Assembly (NCBI GenBank): GCA_031284295.1
Contig: JAITAE010000146.1
Span: forward strand, 1-10,568
From: Spirochaetaceae bacterium
Lineage (GTDB): Bacteria > Spirochaetota > Spirochaetia > Treponematales > Breznakiellaceae
Reading direction: 5' to 3'
DNA length: 10,568 nt
Part shown: positions 1 to 6,635 of the stretch, piece after piece
Position numbering within the stretch: position 1 is the first letter of the stretch
Layout: each line of letters opens with the position of its first letter
Translations under genes and position numbers: made by a program
The notes under the pieces: model-generated
What the model was told of the DNA's origin: nothing
Databases searched by the model: none
The model's input: the letters and a program-made list of their open reading frames with translations, nothing else

Positions 1-16
1 GAAGCCCGCCAGCGGG

Positions 17-72
17 TTTAAAGTCCGCTCCGCGGTAGCGTACCCCCAGAGGCTTTAAAGTCCGCGGGTACG
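17..72. repeat. 12-bp direct repeat and 7-bp inverted repeat at the window edge
   Basis: TTTAAAGTCCGC occurs at 17-28 and again at 54-65, 37 bp apart. CGTACCC (39-45) is the inverted complement of GGGTACG (66-72). This may be the end of a longer tandem array that lies to the left of the window. No gene is visible in 1-116. Confidence 0.6.
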
Positions 73-116
73 TCAGTTGTTGTCCCTGTAATTAGCTATG
101 TTCACAATGATTCTTA

Positions 117-181
117 ATACAAAGGGGGGCGCTATTTCCATGCCGCTCACGGCACACAGGGGCCTTCCTGTCGCGCCCCCC
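117..181 (+). repeat. 58-bp palindrome-ended dispersed element, copy 1 (left arm of a perfect 65-bp inverted repeat)
   Basis: The core is 124-181, 58 bp. It begins GGGGGGCGC and ends GCGCCCCCC, a perfect 9-bp terminal inverted repeat. An internal hairpin has TGCCG (141-145) pairing with CGGCA (150-154). With the seven bases ATACAAA in front, 117-181 is the exact reverse complement of 624-688. The architecture resembles REP or MITE-type elements. Nothing in it shows coding, and I do not recognise a named family. Confidence 0.85.
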
Positions 182-202
182 CACAGGCGCCCAAACGGTG
201 GG

Positions 203-215
203 CCCCCCCCCCCCC
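203..215. repeat. C13 homopolymer tract
   Basis: Thirteen consecutive C bases are followed by A and five more C bases. The tract lies about 20 bp beyond copy 1 of the 58-bp element, much as a C14 tract lies beyond copy 4. Homopolymers of this length are prone to slippage. No gene overlaps it, so phase variation of a protein is not indicated. Confidence 0.8.
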
Positions 216-280
216 ACCCCCGGCGCCCTGCCCCACTTACCCTCCGCGCCTAGCCCCCCAAAGCAAGGGGTCAATTCCAG

Positions 281-365
281 CCTAAGCCTGGGTGCGATGC
301 CCCCCTAAGCCTGGGGGCGATCCCCCCCTAAGCCTGGGGGCGATCCCCCCCTAAGCCTGGGGGCG
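281..365. repeat. 23-bp tandem repeat, four units
   Basis: Units begin with CCTAAGCC at 281, 304, 327 and 350, an exact 23-bp period. The first unit is the most diverged and the last is truncated after GGGGGCG. Each complete unit contains GGGGG-CGAT-CCCCC, so every repeat can fold into a small GC hairpin on either strand. The array runs directly into the heptamer array that follows. Confidence 0.9.
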
Positions 366-368
366 GCA

Positions 369-515
369 GTGATTAGTGATTAGTGATTAGTGATTAGTGA
401 AGAGTGCTTAGAGCTTAGAGCTTAGAGCTTAGTGAAGAGTGAAGAGTGAAGAGTGAAGAGTGAAGAGTGAAGAGTGAAGGGTGATGAGTGATTAGTGAAG
501 GGTGAAGGGTGAAGG
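369..515. repeat. Heptanucleotide tandem array, 21 phased units
   Basis: Units start every seven bases from 369 with no insertion or deletion: GTGATTA x4, GTGAAGA, GTGCTTA, GAGCTTA x3, GTGAAGA x6, GTGAAGG, GTGATGA, GTGATTA and GTGAAGG x3. Blocks of identical units suggest slippage or unequal exchange. The junction GGCGGCAGTGAT (362-373) recurs at the start of the second array near 7539. It resembles the short tandemly repeated heptamers of other bacteria. Function is unknown. Confidence 0.93.
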
Positions 516-517
516 GT

Positions 518-544
518 TAATCCGTGTAATCCGCGTAATCTGTG
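518..544. repeat. 9-bp tandem repeat, three units
   Basis: TAATCCGTG, TAATCCGCG and TAATCTGTG follow each other exactly. They start two bases after the last heptamer. From 545 to 623 I see only non-coding, G-rich unique sequence. Confidence 0.8.
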
Positions 545-623
545 GACGATTTAGAATATCCCTTTGATGAGTAGCTGGCGGGGTGGCGATGTGGGGGGTA
601 GGGCGCAACGTAGTGCGACCGTA

Positions 624-688
624 GGGGGGCGCGACAGGAAGGCCCCTGTGTGCCGTGAGCGGCATGGAAATAGCGCCCCCCTTTGTAT
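624..688 (-). repeat. 58-bp palindrome-ended dispersed element, copy 2 (right arm of a perfect 65-bp inverted repeat)
   Basis: The core is 624-681, followed by TTTGTAT. It is identical base for base to the reverse complement of 117-181. The two arms enclose 442 bp of simple repeats. Identity over 65 bp implies recent duplication, gene conversion, or inversion by recombination between the arms. Confidence 0.9.
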
Positions 689-719
689 ATGTAAACGCCT
701 ATAGGGTTGTACCCGTATA

Positions 720-737
720 TTGACAGTTGACGGTCAA
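720..737 (+). promoter_or_regulatory. Possible control region of the DUF4912 operon
   Basis: A consensus -35-like TTGACA (720-725) is followed by the 11-bp palindrome TTGAC-G-GTCAA (727-737). No convincing -10 box lies at a normal spacing, and only 17 bp separate the palindrome from the ATG. A second imperfect palindrome, GGGT-TGT-ACCC, lies at 704-714. Regulator binding is plausible, but no regulator gene is present in the window. Confidence 0.3.
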
Positions 738-754
738 ATATACATGATAAGAGT

Positions 755-1525
755 ATGCCGTCGAGCGTTAATTTTGGGTTGCCTTATCTTGAGAGACTTT
801 CTACGCAAGAACTGAAAGATTTGGCCGTTCATTTCGAAATCTATATTCCGCAGGATTTGGAACGACCTTTTATTATCGAAGAACTTCTGGACAACGCGCC
901 CTGTCTTACGCTCTTTCAGGAGGAAAAACCGGCGTCTAACCAACTTGAAACGGATTTTGTCGATGATGAAAATATTCCGCCTGTCCCTGAGCCGGTTGAA
1001 CTGCCTAAACACTACAACATTACGCAAATTGACGCGATCGTGCGCGATCCGTTGTGGGTTTTTGTCTTCTGGGAGATTCGTGAAGCGGACAGAAAGGCCT
1101 ATGAACGATCGCCCGGATTCCGGGGATACTTTTTGCGCGTAAGTCTGGATAAATGTAAAATGGGCAGTAAGATAAGCTCACTGTTTACCATTCCGGTAAA
1201 TCACTCCGATTCGGAATGGTATATTCATTTTCCGCCGGACGGCCCTTGCAGAAGAATATGCAATGTGACGGGGGACTCTACGGAAGGTACCACGCCTTTC
1301 AATGTCGCGCTTTGCGCTGCCTATAGTTCGGGAGAGGATACCGTGCTTGCCGTCACCAGCCCGTTCAGGCTGCCCAGGATTCTGGAAATTCCAGAAAGGG
1401 CCGTGCCCGTTCGTGATGAAAGCACACTGCTTGGTATGTCGGGCATTGATGATTTAGAGATTTTAAGAAGCAGTGAACGAATTTCCATTTCTCCGCAAAA
1501 TGGTTCGACTTTTAGTGCCAGATGA
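755..1525 (+). CDS. DUF4912 domain protein
   Basis: A 256-residue soluble protein with no signal peptide or membrane segment. Residues about 11-47 form a small helical region resembling a SAP/Rho-N-like fold. A variable acidic, proline-rich linker follows (about 55-82). Residues about 84-210 match DUF4912, with HYNITQIDAIVRDPLWVFVFWEI as split landmarks: HYN at 86-88, RDPLW at 97-101 and FWEI at 105-108. The DP-x-W and FWEI signature is typical of the family, whose biochemical role is unknown. The gene overlaps the next start by four bases (ATGA at 1522-1525), which implies translational coupling to the GH57-like gene. In my knowledge DUF4912 genes recur beside GH57 or glycan genes, so a carbohydrate-related role is possible but inferred. 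The start at 755 has only a weak purine-rich upstream stretch and follows the repeat region closely. Confidence 0.85.
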   Translation: MPSSVNFGLPYLERLSTQELKDLAVHFEIYIPQDLERPFIIEELLDNAPCLTLFQEEKPASNQLETDFVDDENIPPVPEPVELPKHYNITQIDAIVRDPLWVFVFWEIREADRKAYERSPGFRGYFLRVSLDKCKMGSKISSLFTIPVNHSDSEWYIHFPPDGPCRRICNVTGDSTEGTTPFNVALCAAYSSGEDTVLAVTSPFRLPRILEIPERAVPVRDESTLLGMSGIDDLEILRSSERISISPQNGSTFSAR

Positions 1526-3144
1526 CGGATAGGAATGTTATCGCGATCGTATTGAACGCGCATCTTCCGTTCGCGCGCAACTATAGCGCGGATTTTTCAT
1601 TCGAAGAGCTTCCTTTTTTCGCGACAGTTTCAGAAACACTGCTCCCGCTGCTGGAAATGTTTGACCGCCTGGAAGCCGGCAAGATCCCGTTCAGGCTGGG
1701 GCTCGCCATTTCCCCGGTTCTTTGCCACCTTTTAACGGATGAACTTTCGATCAACCATTACCTTGATTATGTTGACCGGCAAATCGCTTTCGGCGCGGAA
1801 GAACTTGAACGCACAAAGAATGACCCTGCTATGCATAATCTTGCAAAGTACTATTACGACAACGCGATAGAAAAGCGGGTTAGCTTTACTGAACGTTATG
1901 ACAAAAATATTCCGCGCGTACTTTCACGCTATCAAAAGAAGGGCAGAATTGAGCTGCTTGCCTCGACCGCGACAAACTGTTTTTTGCCGTTCTACATGGA
2001 CCACTTTGAAGTTATACGCGCCCAAATTGAAACGGCGCTTGCCTCGTACAAAAAGTTTTTCAAAACAAAACCGGAAGGACTCTGGCTGCCGGAGCTGGGC
2101 TACCACCCTAAACTCAGCGCGTACCTGAATATTTATAATTTTCGTTATACGGTGATAGACACACACAGCGCGCTTTTGGCAAATCCGCCTCCAAAGTACG
2201 GCTGTTTTTTTCCGCTGAAAACAAAGCGCGGCGTCAACCTGCTGGTAAAGGACTTTTACGCGTACCGCGACATAATGGACAGGGATCGGGGCCTCCCTGT
2301 CGAGAGTACTTTCCGTGACTTTTTTCACGACGCGGCTGACGATCTTCCGCTTGAAAGGATAAAACTCTTTTTGGGTGAGGATGGCATAAGGCTTTCTACA
2401 GGCTATAAATATTTTTCGATAGGGGACAGCGAAGGGCCACGCCGTCTTTACGACCCGGCGCTTGCGGCGGAAAAGGCCCGAAAATACGCGGGGGTGTTCC
2501 TTGAAAGGCGCATTTCGGCGCTCAACCGCGCCTCCGAATTGATGAGGAAAAGTATGGACGGCGACGCGGTCAACATCTGCGCGTGGAACGCGGACTTTTT
2601 GGGGCGGTTCTGGCACGAGGGGCCCATATTTCTGGAAACAGTTTTCCGCGAGGGGTGTCAAAAGAATGAAATTAAGTTCATGACGCCTTCGGAGTATCTG
2701 AGCAGTCAGGCGGAAGCCTCATTTCAGATTATCAGGCCGGAATACTCCTCTTCCGGGTTTAACGGTTATGCCGAGTCCTGGATTGACGCTTCAAACGACA
2801 GTTTTTACCGCCACCTTTTTCATGCGGCCGAGCGCATGGCCGAATTGGCGGAACGTTTTAGAAACGAGACGGGAATCAAAGAACGCGCCCTTAACCAGGC
2901 GGCGCGCGAGATACTGCTCGCGTTAAGTTCCGATTGGCAGCGTTTACTGTCGGCCCAAAACAATATTTCTCTGCCCAAATGGAAAAATTACGCAAAGAAC
3001 GAGCTTGAGTCCCATTTAAAGAATTTTACCACGATATACGAAGCGCTGGGCAGCAGTTATTTAAGTACAAGATTTTTGACTGATATTGAGCGCCGCAACA
3101 ATATTTTTCCAAATATAAATTACAGCGTGTTCAGGAGAAAATGA
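1522..3144 (+). CDS. GH57/DUF1957 family protein, branching-enzyme-like with altered catalytic motifs
   Basis: A 540-residue cytoplasmic protein close in length to GH57 1,4-alpha-glucan branching enzymes. Family landmarks appear in order: LNAHLPF (11-17); ELLASTATNCFLP (about 144-156); GLWLPELGY (186-194) with E191 at the nucleophile position; WNADFLGRFWHEGP (355-368); and a C-terminal DUF1957-like helical region (about 430-515) with a LNQAAREILLALSSDW segment. Compared with the motifs I remember, N12 replaces the first His of HxH, N152 replaces the His of the ATH motif, and N356 sits where the acid/base Asp is expected. It may therefore be inactive as a branching enzyme or have changed specificity. 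It overlaps the DUF4912 gene by four bases, and its stop lies three bases before the next ATG, so it sits in one operon. The family call is firm; the activity is uncertain. Confidence 0.85.
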   Translation: MTDRNVIAIVLNAHLPFARNYSADFSFEELPFFATVSETLLPLLEMFDRLEAGKIPFRLGLAISPVLCHLLTDELSINHYLDYVDRQIAFGAEELERTKNDPAMHNLAKYYYDNAIEKRVSFTERYDKNIPRVLSRYQKKGRIELLASTATNCFLPFYMDHFEVIRAQIETALASYKKFFKTKPEGLWLPELGYHPKLSAYLNIYNFRYTVIDTHSALLANPPPKYGCFFPLKTKRGVNLLVKDFYAYRDIMDRDRGLPVESTFRDFFHDAADDLPLERIKLFLGEDGIRLSTGYKYFSIGDSEGPRRLYDPALAAEKARKYAGVFLERRISALNRASELMRKSMDGDAVNICAWNADFLGRFWHEGPIFLETVFREGCQKNEIKFMTPSEYLSSQAEASFQIIRPEYSSSGFNGYAESWIDASNDSFYRHLFHAAERMAELAERFRNETGIKERALNQAAREILLALSSDWQRLLSAQNNISLPKWKNYAKNELESHLKNFTTIYEALGSSYLSTRFLTDIERRNNIFPNINYSVFRRK

Positions 3145-3147
3145 CAG

Positions 3148-4353
3148 ATGAAGATTCACGCCTGCCGGACAGCGCTTGTATTTTGTGTATTTCTTTTTTT
3201 GTCTTGCACGGAAAGCAAAAATATTTCCATCGAGCGCGAAAATATGTTCACTTTCGACATCGGGCGTCTTGAAGATGAACTTGATATGTTTAACCTGGAA
3301 GGGGAGCGAAGCATACGAAAGACGGCGTTAAAAATGCGGGACGGCTTTTTTTATATATCAAACGGAAATGGTCAAAAGATAGCCCGTTATAATTCTTACG
3401 GCGACCTGCTGTTTTTAATTTACAACGACGAAACAAACCCGCCGCCCATGACGTTAAGCGAAAAGACGGAAGGTACGGCGATAACCCGCTGGGCCTGCAA
3501 ATGGCCGTTGCAGGAGCCCGGCGCCATTGCCGTTAATTCAGAAAAACATATTTTTGCCGAAGACAGGTTTAGCCCGGAGCGGCACGGTTTCGATGTGAAG
3601 CATAAGGTCATACTTGACCGCCTCGTACTTCATTTTGACGCCGATGGAAAATTTATTGACTACCTGGGGCAGGAGGGCAGGGGCGGCACGCCTTTCCCGC
3701 GCATCGAAAATATTTTTACGTCGGCGGACGACGATCTTGTTGTGATCTGCCGGCTGCCCGCCGGTCAGCGCGTCTTTTGGTACGATAAAACAGGCTACCA
3801 AATTTACGACATCCTATTTTCCAACGATACACTGCCAATACCGCCTGACAGATTCGGGCTTACGCCGTCTCTGGACAGCATCAGTGTAGCCCCTGACGAG
3901 CGAAAAATATATTTAAAAATAGATTATTACCGCGAAATACTGGATGAATCAACAAAAACAGTATCCGGGCGCGAGACCGACCGTTCATGCCTATGGATGA
4001 TAAACGCCGGCGATACATCTTTTTCAGGAAATGTTGATATTCCGTTCTTTGAGACATCCTCGACCGTAAACAACCGGAAGGTAACCGAAAATCTTTTGTA
4101 CTCAATGTTTGCCGCAATAAACGGAGGGTATGTATTTTTTTATTATCCGGTAGAGACAGGCTTCTCAATTCTGCTCCTGGCCACGGACGGCTCGGACGAA
4201 CAACGGCGCGGCATGGTAAACGTCAGCGGCGATGAATTGATGTACTTCACCTTTGATGTGTCGGACGAAGGCATACTTTCCGCGCTTTTGGCTACAAATT
4301 ACGAGGTAAAACTGGTATGGTGGCGCACAGACAAACTTGTCGGGAAGATGTAG
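3148..4353 (+). CDS. Predicted beta-propeller lipoprotein
   Basis: A 401-residue exported protein. The N terminus has basic residues, a hydrophobic stretch and LFLSC, giving a lipobox cysteine at residue 20. This is a permissive spirochaete-style lipobox. The mature part contains repeated beta-rich blocks of the pattern YISNGNGQKIARYNSYGDLL, IAVNSEKHIFAED, VLHFDADGKFIDYLG and FWYDKTGYQI. Such blocks are typical of NHL/WD-like propellers. It resembles conserved spirochaetal lipoproteins found near scpA, perhaps the LIC_12708 type, but I could not verify that. AGGAG at 3133-3137 lies ten bases before the ATG, inside the end of the GH57-like gene, so translation is probably coupled. No catalytic motif is seen. 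A role as a surface or periplasmic binding or scaffold protein is inference. Confidence 0.75.
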   Translation: MKIHACRTALVFCVFLFLSCTESKNISIERENMFTFDIGRLEDELDMFNLEGERSIRKTALKMRDGFFYISNGNGQKIARYNSYGDLLFLIYNDETNPPPMTLSEKTEGTAITRWACKWPLQEPGAIAVNSEKHIFAEDRFSPERHGFDVKHKVILDRLVLHFDADGKFIDYLGQEGRGGTPFPRIENIFTSADDDLVVICRLPAGQRVFWYDKTGYQIYDILFSNDTLPIPPDRFGLTPSLDSISVAPDERKIYLKIDYYREILDESTKTVSGRETDRSCLWMINAGDTSFSGNVDIPFFETSSTVNNRKVTENLLYSMFAAINGGYVFFYYPVETGFSILLLATDGSDEQRRGMVNVSGDELMYFTFDVSDEGILSALLATNYEVKLVWWRTDKLVGKM

Positions 4354-4395
4354 GGCATTAAAGCGGCTGGAAACGGGGAGGCCGTTGTGCTATAG

Positions 4396-5214
4396 TTGAG
4401 ATGTATGGATACATCTCTGCTTCTGAATACGCAAGAGCGAAAGGCCTGTTATCAGTTTAAGCTAAAGGAATTTGAAGGGCCGCTCGACCTTTTGCTTTTT
4501 TTGATAAAGCAGAACCGTGTGAATCTTTACGACATACCGATCTCCCAGATCACGGAACAGTACATGGACTATCTTGGATTTTCGGGTGAGCTTGAGCTTG
4601 ATGAACTTTCGGATTTCTATGTGATGGCGGCAACGCTGCTCTACATTAAATCACGTATGCTGCTGCCGCTTGAATTCGGCGACAGCGACGAGATAGAAGA
4701 CCCCAGGCAGGAGCTCGTAGATCAGCTTATCGAGTACCAGCGTTTCAAAAAACTGTCCGAACTGATGGAGGAAAAGGAACGCGAGGCTGAATGGGTGGTG
4801 GAACGAAAAAAGCTCCAGCACGTCCTGCCCTTTGACGACGACGATGTACTCTGGAAAAAAGCGGACGTATGGGAACTGCTCAACACGTTTTCCAGCCTGG
4901 TATCCCATCTTTCCGGCGAGCGCGTCATGGATCTGCGCGAGGAAGTTTCGATAAACGAAAAGATAGCGCTGATGACGGAACTGATCGAACAGCGCGGCGG
5001 GTGCAGTTTTACAGACCTGCTTGTCCGCAAGGGCTCCATAATGGACATAGTCTGCGCGTTCCTTGCGATACTTGAAGCCGTAAAGTACAGACTCGCCACC
5101 ATTTATCAGCATAAACTGTTTGGCGATATTCAGATACGCGGGCCGGAGCTGGAATCTATTCCAGCCCCGGATTCAGACGGAGGGGAAAAACAGCATGGAA
5201 ACGATGGAAAATAA
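4396..5214 (+). CDS. scpA: Segregation and condensation protein A (kleisin)
   Basis: ScpA is the kleisin subunit that bridges the SMC heads and binds ScpB in bacterial condensin, acting on chromosome compaction and segregation. The diagnostic N-terminal block is YQFKLKEFEGPLDLLLFLI, followed by NLYDIPISQITEQYMDYL and the LLYIKSRMLLPLE helix. The C-terminal winged helix ends around AILEAVKYRLATIYQH. Length (272 residues) is normal. The start is uncertain. TTG at 4396 follows a stop codon directly and has GGGGAGG (4375-4381) 14 bases upstream. ATG at 4405 is the alternative and is far from that ribosome site. A TGCTATAGT extended -10-like sequence (4388-4396) raises the possibility of a promoter here. 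The gene overlaps scpB by 20 bases. Confidence 0.96.
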   Translation: MRCMDTSLLLNTQERKACYQFKLKEFEGPLDLLLFLIKQNRVNLYDIPISQITEQYMDYLGFSGELELDELSDFYVMAATLLYIKSRMLLPLEFGDSDEIEDPRQELVDQLIEYQRFKKLSELMEEKEREAEWVVERKKLQHVLPFDDDDVLWKKADVWELLNTFSSLVSHLSGERVMDLREEVSINEKIALMTELIEQRGGCSFTDLLVRKGSIMDIVCAFLAILEAVKYRLATIYQHKLFGDIQIRGPELESIPAPDSDGGEKQHGNDGK

Positions 5215-5911
5215 CGAAGAAACTACAGCCGCCGGACCATACCAGACTGATCTTTTTGGGGGCGAGTTTGACGGCCTTGGGTTTTCGGGATCCGGGCCTG
5301 ATAAAACGGCGGACGGCGAAACGGAGGCTGAACAGCGGGAAGAGGATGTTTTCGGCACGAAGGCCGAACAAAAGGGAGATGGCGTTTTCAGCAGTCCCGC
5401 GCTTGTAGAGGCGGTTTTGTTTCTTGAAGCCGAACCGGTAGACGAAAAACAGATTGCCCGCATCACTTCGCTAACGGAAGACGATGTGGAAACGGCGCTG
5501 GAAACGCTTAAAGAACGCTACAGCCGGCCTGAAAGCGGCTTTGAACTGATCAGGATAGGCGGCGGCATTACGATAGCACCCAAAAGACAGTATTGGGAAG
5601 CCTTGAAAGAGCGCTACGGGCGCAAAAATACGACAAGACTTTCACGCGCCGCGATGGAAACACTCGCTATAATCGCCTATTCCCAGCCGATAACCCGCGC
5701 GGAGATAGAAGCGATACGCGGAGTACAGGCTGACAACATGATACGCCTGCTGCTGGAACGCGGCTTGATCCGTGAAACCGGTAAAAAGGACATCGCGGGG
5801 CATCCTACGCAGTTCGGTACTACAAAAGAATTTCTCACCATGTTCCGGCTTGAAAGTATAGCGGACCTGCCTAAACTGGCTGAAACGGACGCGGAACGCT
5901 TTGAACTGTAG
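5195..5911 (+). CDS. scpB: Segregation and condensation protein B
   Basis: ScpB forms the dimeric winged-helix partner of ScpA in the SMC complex. The start at 5195 (METMENNEE) is chosen because GGAGGGG at 5179-5184 lies ten bases upstream. A longer reading from 5120 would overlap scpA needlessly. Residues about 68-230 are typical ScpB: LVEAVLFLEAEPV, then the signature LSRAAMETLAIIAYSQPITRAEIE in two pieces, IRGVQADNMIRLLLERGLI, and GHPTQFGTTKEFL. The protein is 239 residues. Its first 65 residues are an acidic, Gly/Glu-rich, probably disordered extension, longer than in most ScpB proteins. The gene overlaps scpA by 20 bases and rluB by 11. Confidence 0.95.
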   Translation: METMENNEETTAAGPYQTDLFGGEFDGLGFSGSGPDKTADGETEAEQREEDVFGTKAEQKGDGVFSSPALVEAVLFLEAEPVDEKQIARITSLTEDDVETALETLKERYSRPESGFELIRIGGGITIAPKRQYWEALKERYGRKNTTRLSRAAMETLAIIAYSQPITRAEIEAIRGVQADNMIRLLLERGLIRETGKKDIAGHPTQFGTTKEFLTMFRLESIADLPKLAETDAERFEL

Positions 5912-6635
5912 GGATGGAGACGGCCTTCTCCGTTTACAGGTATACCTGGCTCACGCGGGGGTAGCCTCGCGCCGCGCTTCGGAAAAACTGATAGCGGCGG
6001 GCAGAGTCGGCGTGAACGGCGCGCTTGTTACCGGCATGGGCGCGAAGGTATCCCCCTCCGATACAGTATGTGTTGACGGAAAACCGGTACACCCGGAAAG
6101 CGCGCTTCACTACATAGCGCTCCACAAACCGCCCTTATACATTTGTAGCTCACACGACACGGAAAACCGTCCGCTTGTCCGCGACCTGCTGCCGCCTGAA
6201 ATAATGGAACGGCTTTACAGCGTTGGACGGCTTGATTACCTGTCCTCCGGGCTTATTTTTTTTACCAATGACGGCGCGTTCGCGGCCCGGCTGGGACACC
6301 CAAGCTCTGAAATCGATAAGGAGTACATTGTCGAGGCGTCCGGCCTTATAGGCGACAATGTGGCCGGCAGCTTTCTTGCCGGCATCGAGATAGACGGCCT
6401 TGTCTACCGCGCCCGCGAAGTGGAGCGGCTGGGCAAAAGGGCGCTGCGCATCGTGCTTATCGAAGGCCGTAACCGCGAGATCCGCCGCGTCTTTTCACAC
6501 TTCCACCTGCACCCGAAAAGCCTGCGCCGCATACGGATAGGGCCCGTCAGACTTGACGGGCTCGCGGAGGGTGAAAGCCGTCCGCTCGCCCAGGCGGAAC
6601 TGGACGCGCTCATGAATTACGCCACGCGTGAATGA
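5901..6635 (+). CDS. rluB: 23S/16S rRNA pseudouridine synthase, RluB/RsuA family
   Basis: The enzyme isomerises a specific uridine in rRNA to pseudouridine. It has an S4 RNA-binding domain at about residues 11-60 (VYLAHAGVASRRASEKLI, then VGVNG). The catalytic domain contains VGRLDYLSSGLIFFTNDG with the catalytic Asp at residue 112, and the C-terminal EGRNREIRRVF motif. Length (244 residues) is standard. The only in-frame start upstream of S4 appears to be TTG at 5901, inside the end of scpB. The ATG at 5914 is in another frame and soon stops. The gene directly follows scpB, the common scpA-scpB-rluB order. RsuA, RluB, RluE and RluF cannot be separated by eye, but context favours RluB. Its 3' end overlaps the convergent gene by 26 bases. 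Confidence 0.9.
   Translation: MNCRDGDGLLRLQVYLAHAGVASRRASEKLIAAGRVGVNGALVTGMGAKVSPSDTVCVDGKPVHPESALHYIALHKPPLYICSSHDTENRPLVRDLLPPEIMERLYSVGRLDYLSSGLIFFTNDGAFAARLGHPSSEIDKEYIVEASGLIGDNVAGSFLAGIEIDGLVYRAREVERLGKRALRIVLIEGRNREIRRVFSHFHLHPKSLRRIRIGPVRLDGLAEGESRPLAQAELDALMNYATRE

Noticed and set aside
124..181. The 58-bp element as a coding insert giving a GAISMPL-type peptide, as in Rickettsia palindromic elements
   Set aside because: The peptide frame is open in copies 1, 3 and 4, but the differences show no bias to synonymous changes and no host protein surrounds any copy.
124..181. Integron attC-like recombination sites
   Set aside because: Length and palindromic form are suggestive, but no GTTRRRY or complementary core sites are present, there are no gene cassettes between copies, and no integrase is visible.
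92..274. 60-codon minus-strand open frame across copy 1 and the C13 tract
   Set aside because: It is composed of repeat and homopolymer sequence and shows no family resemblance.
369..594. CRISPR-like array
   Set aside because: Units are contiguous 7-mers or 23-mers with no unique spacers, and no cas gene is in the window.
1924..2661. 245-codon minus-strand open frame inside the GH57-like gene
   Set aside because: It lies entirely antisense to a well-supported family member, shows no known motif, and has no upstream ribosome site of note.
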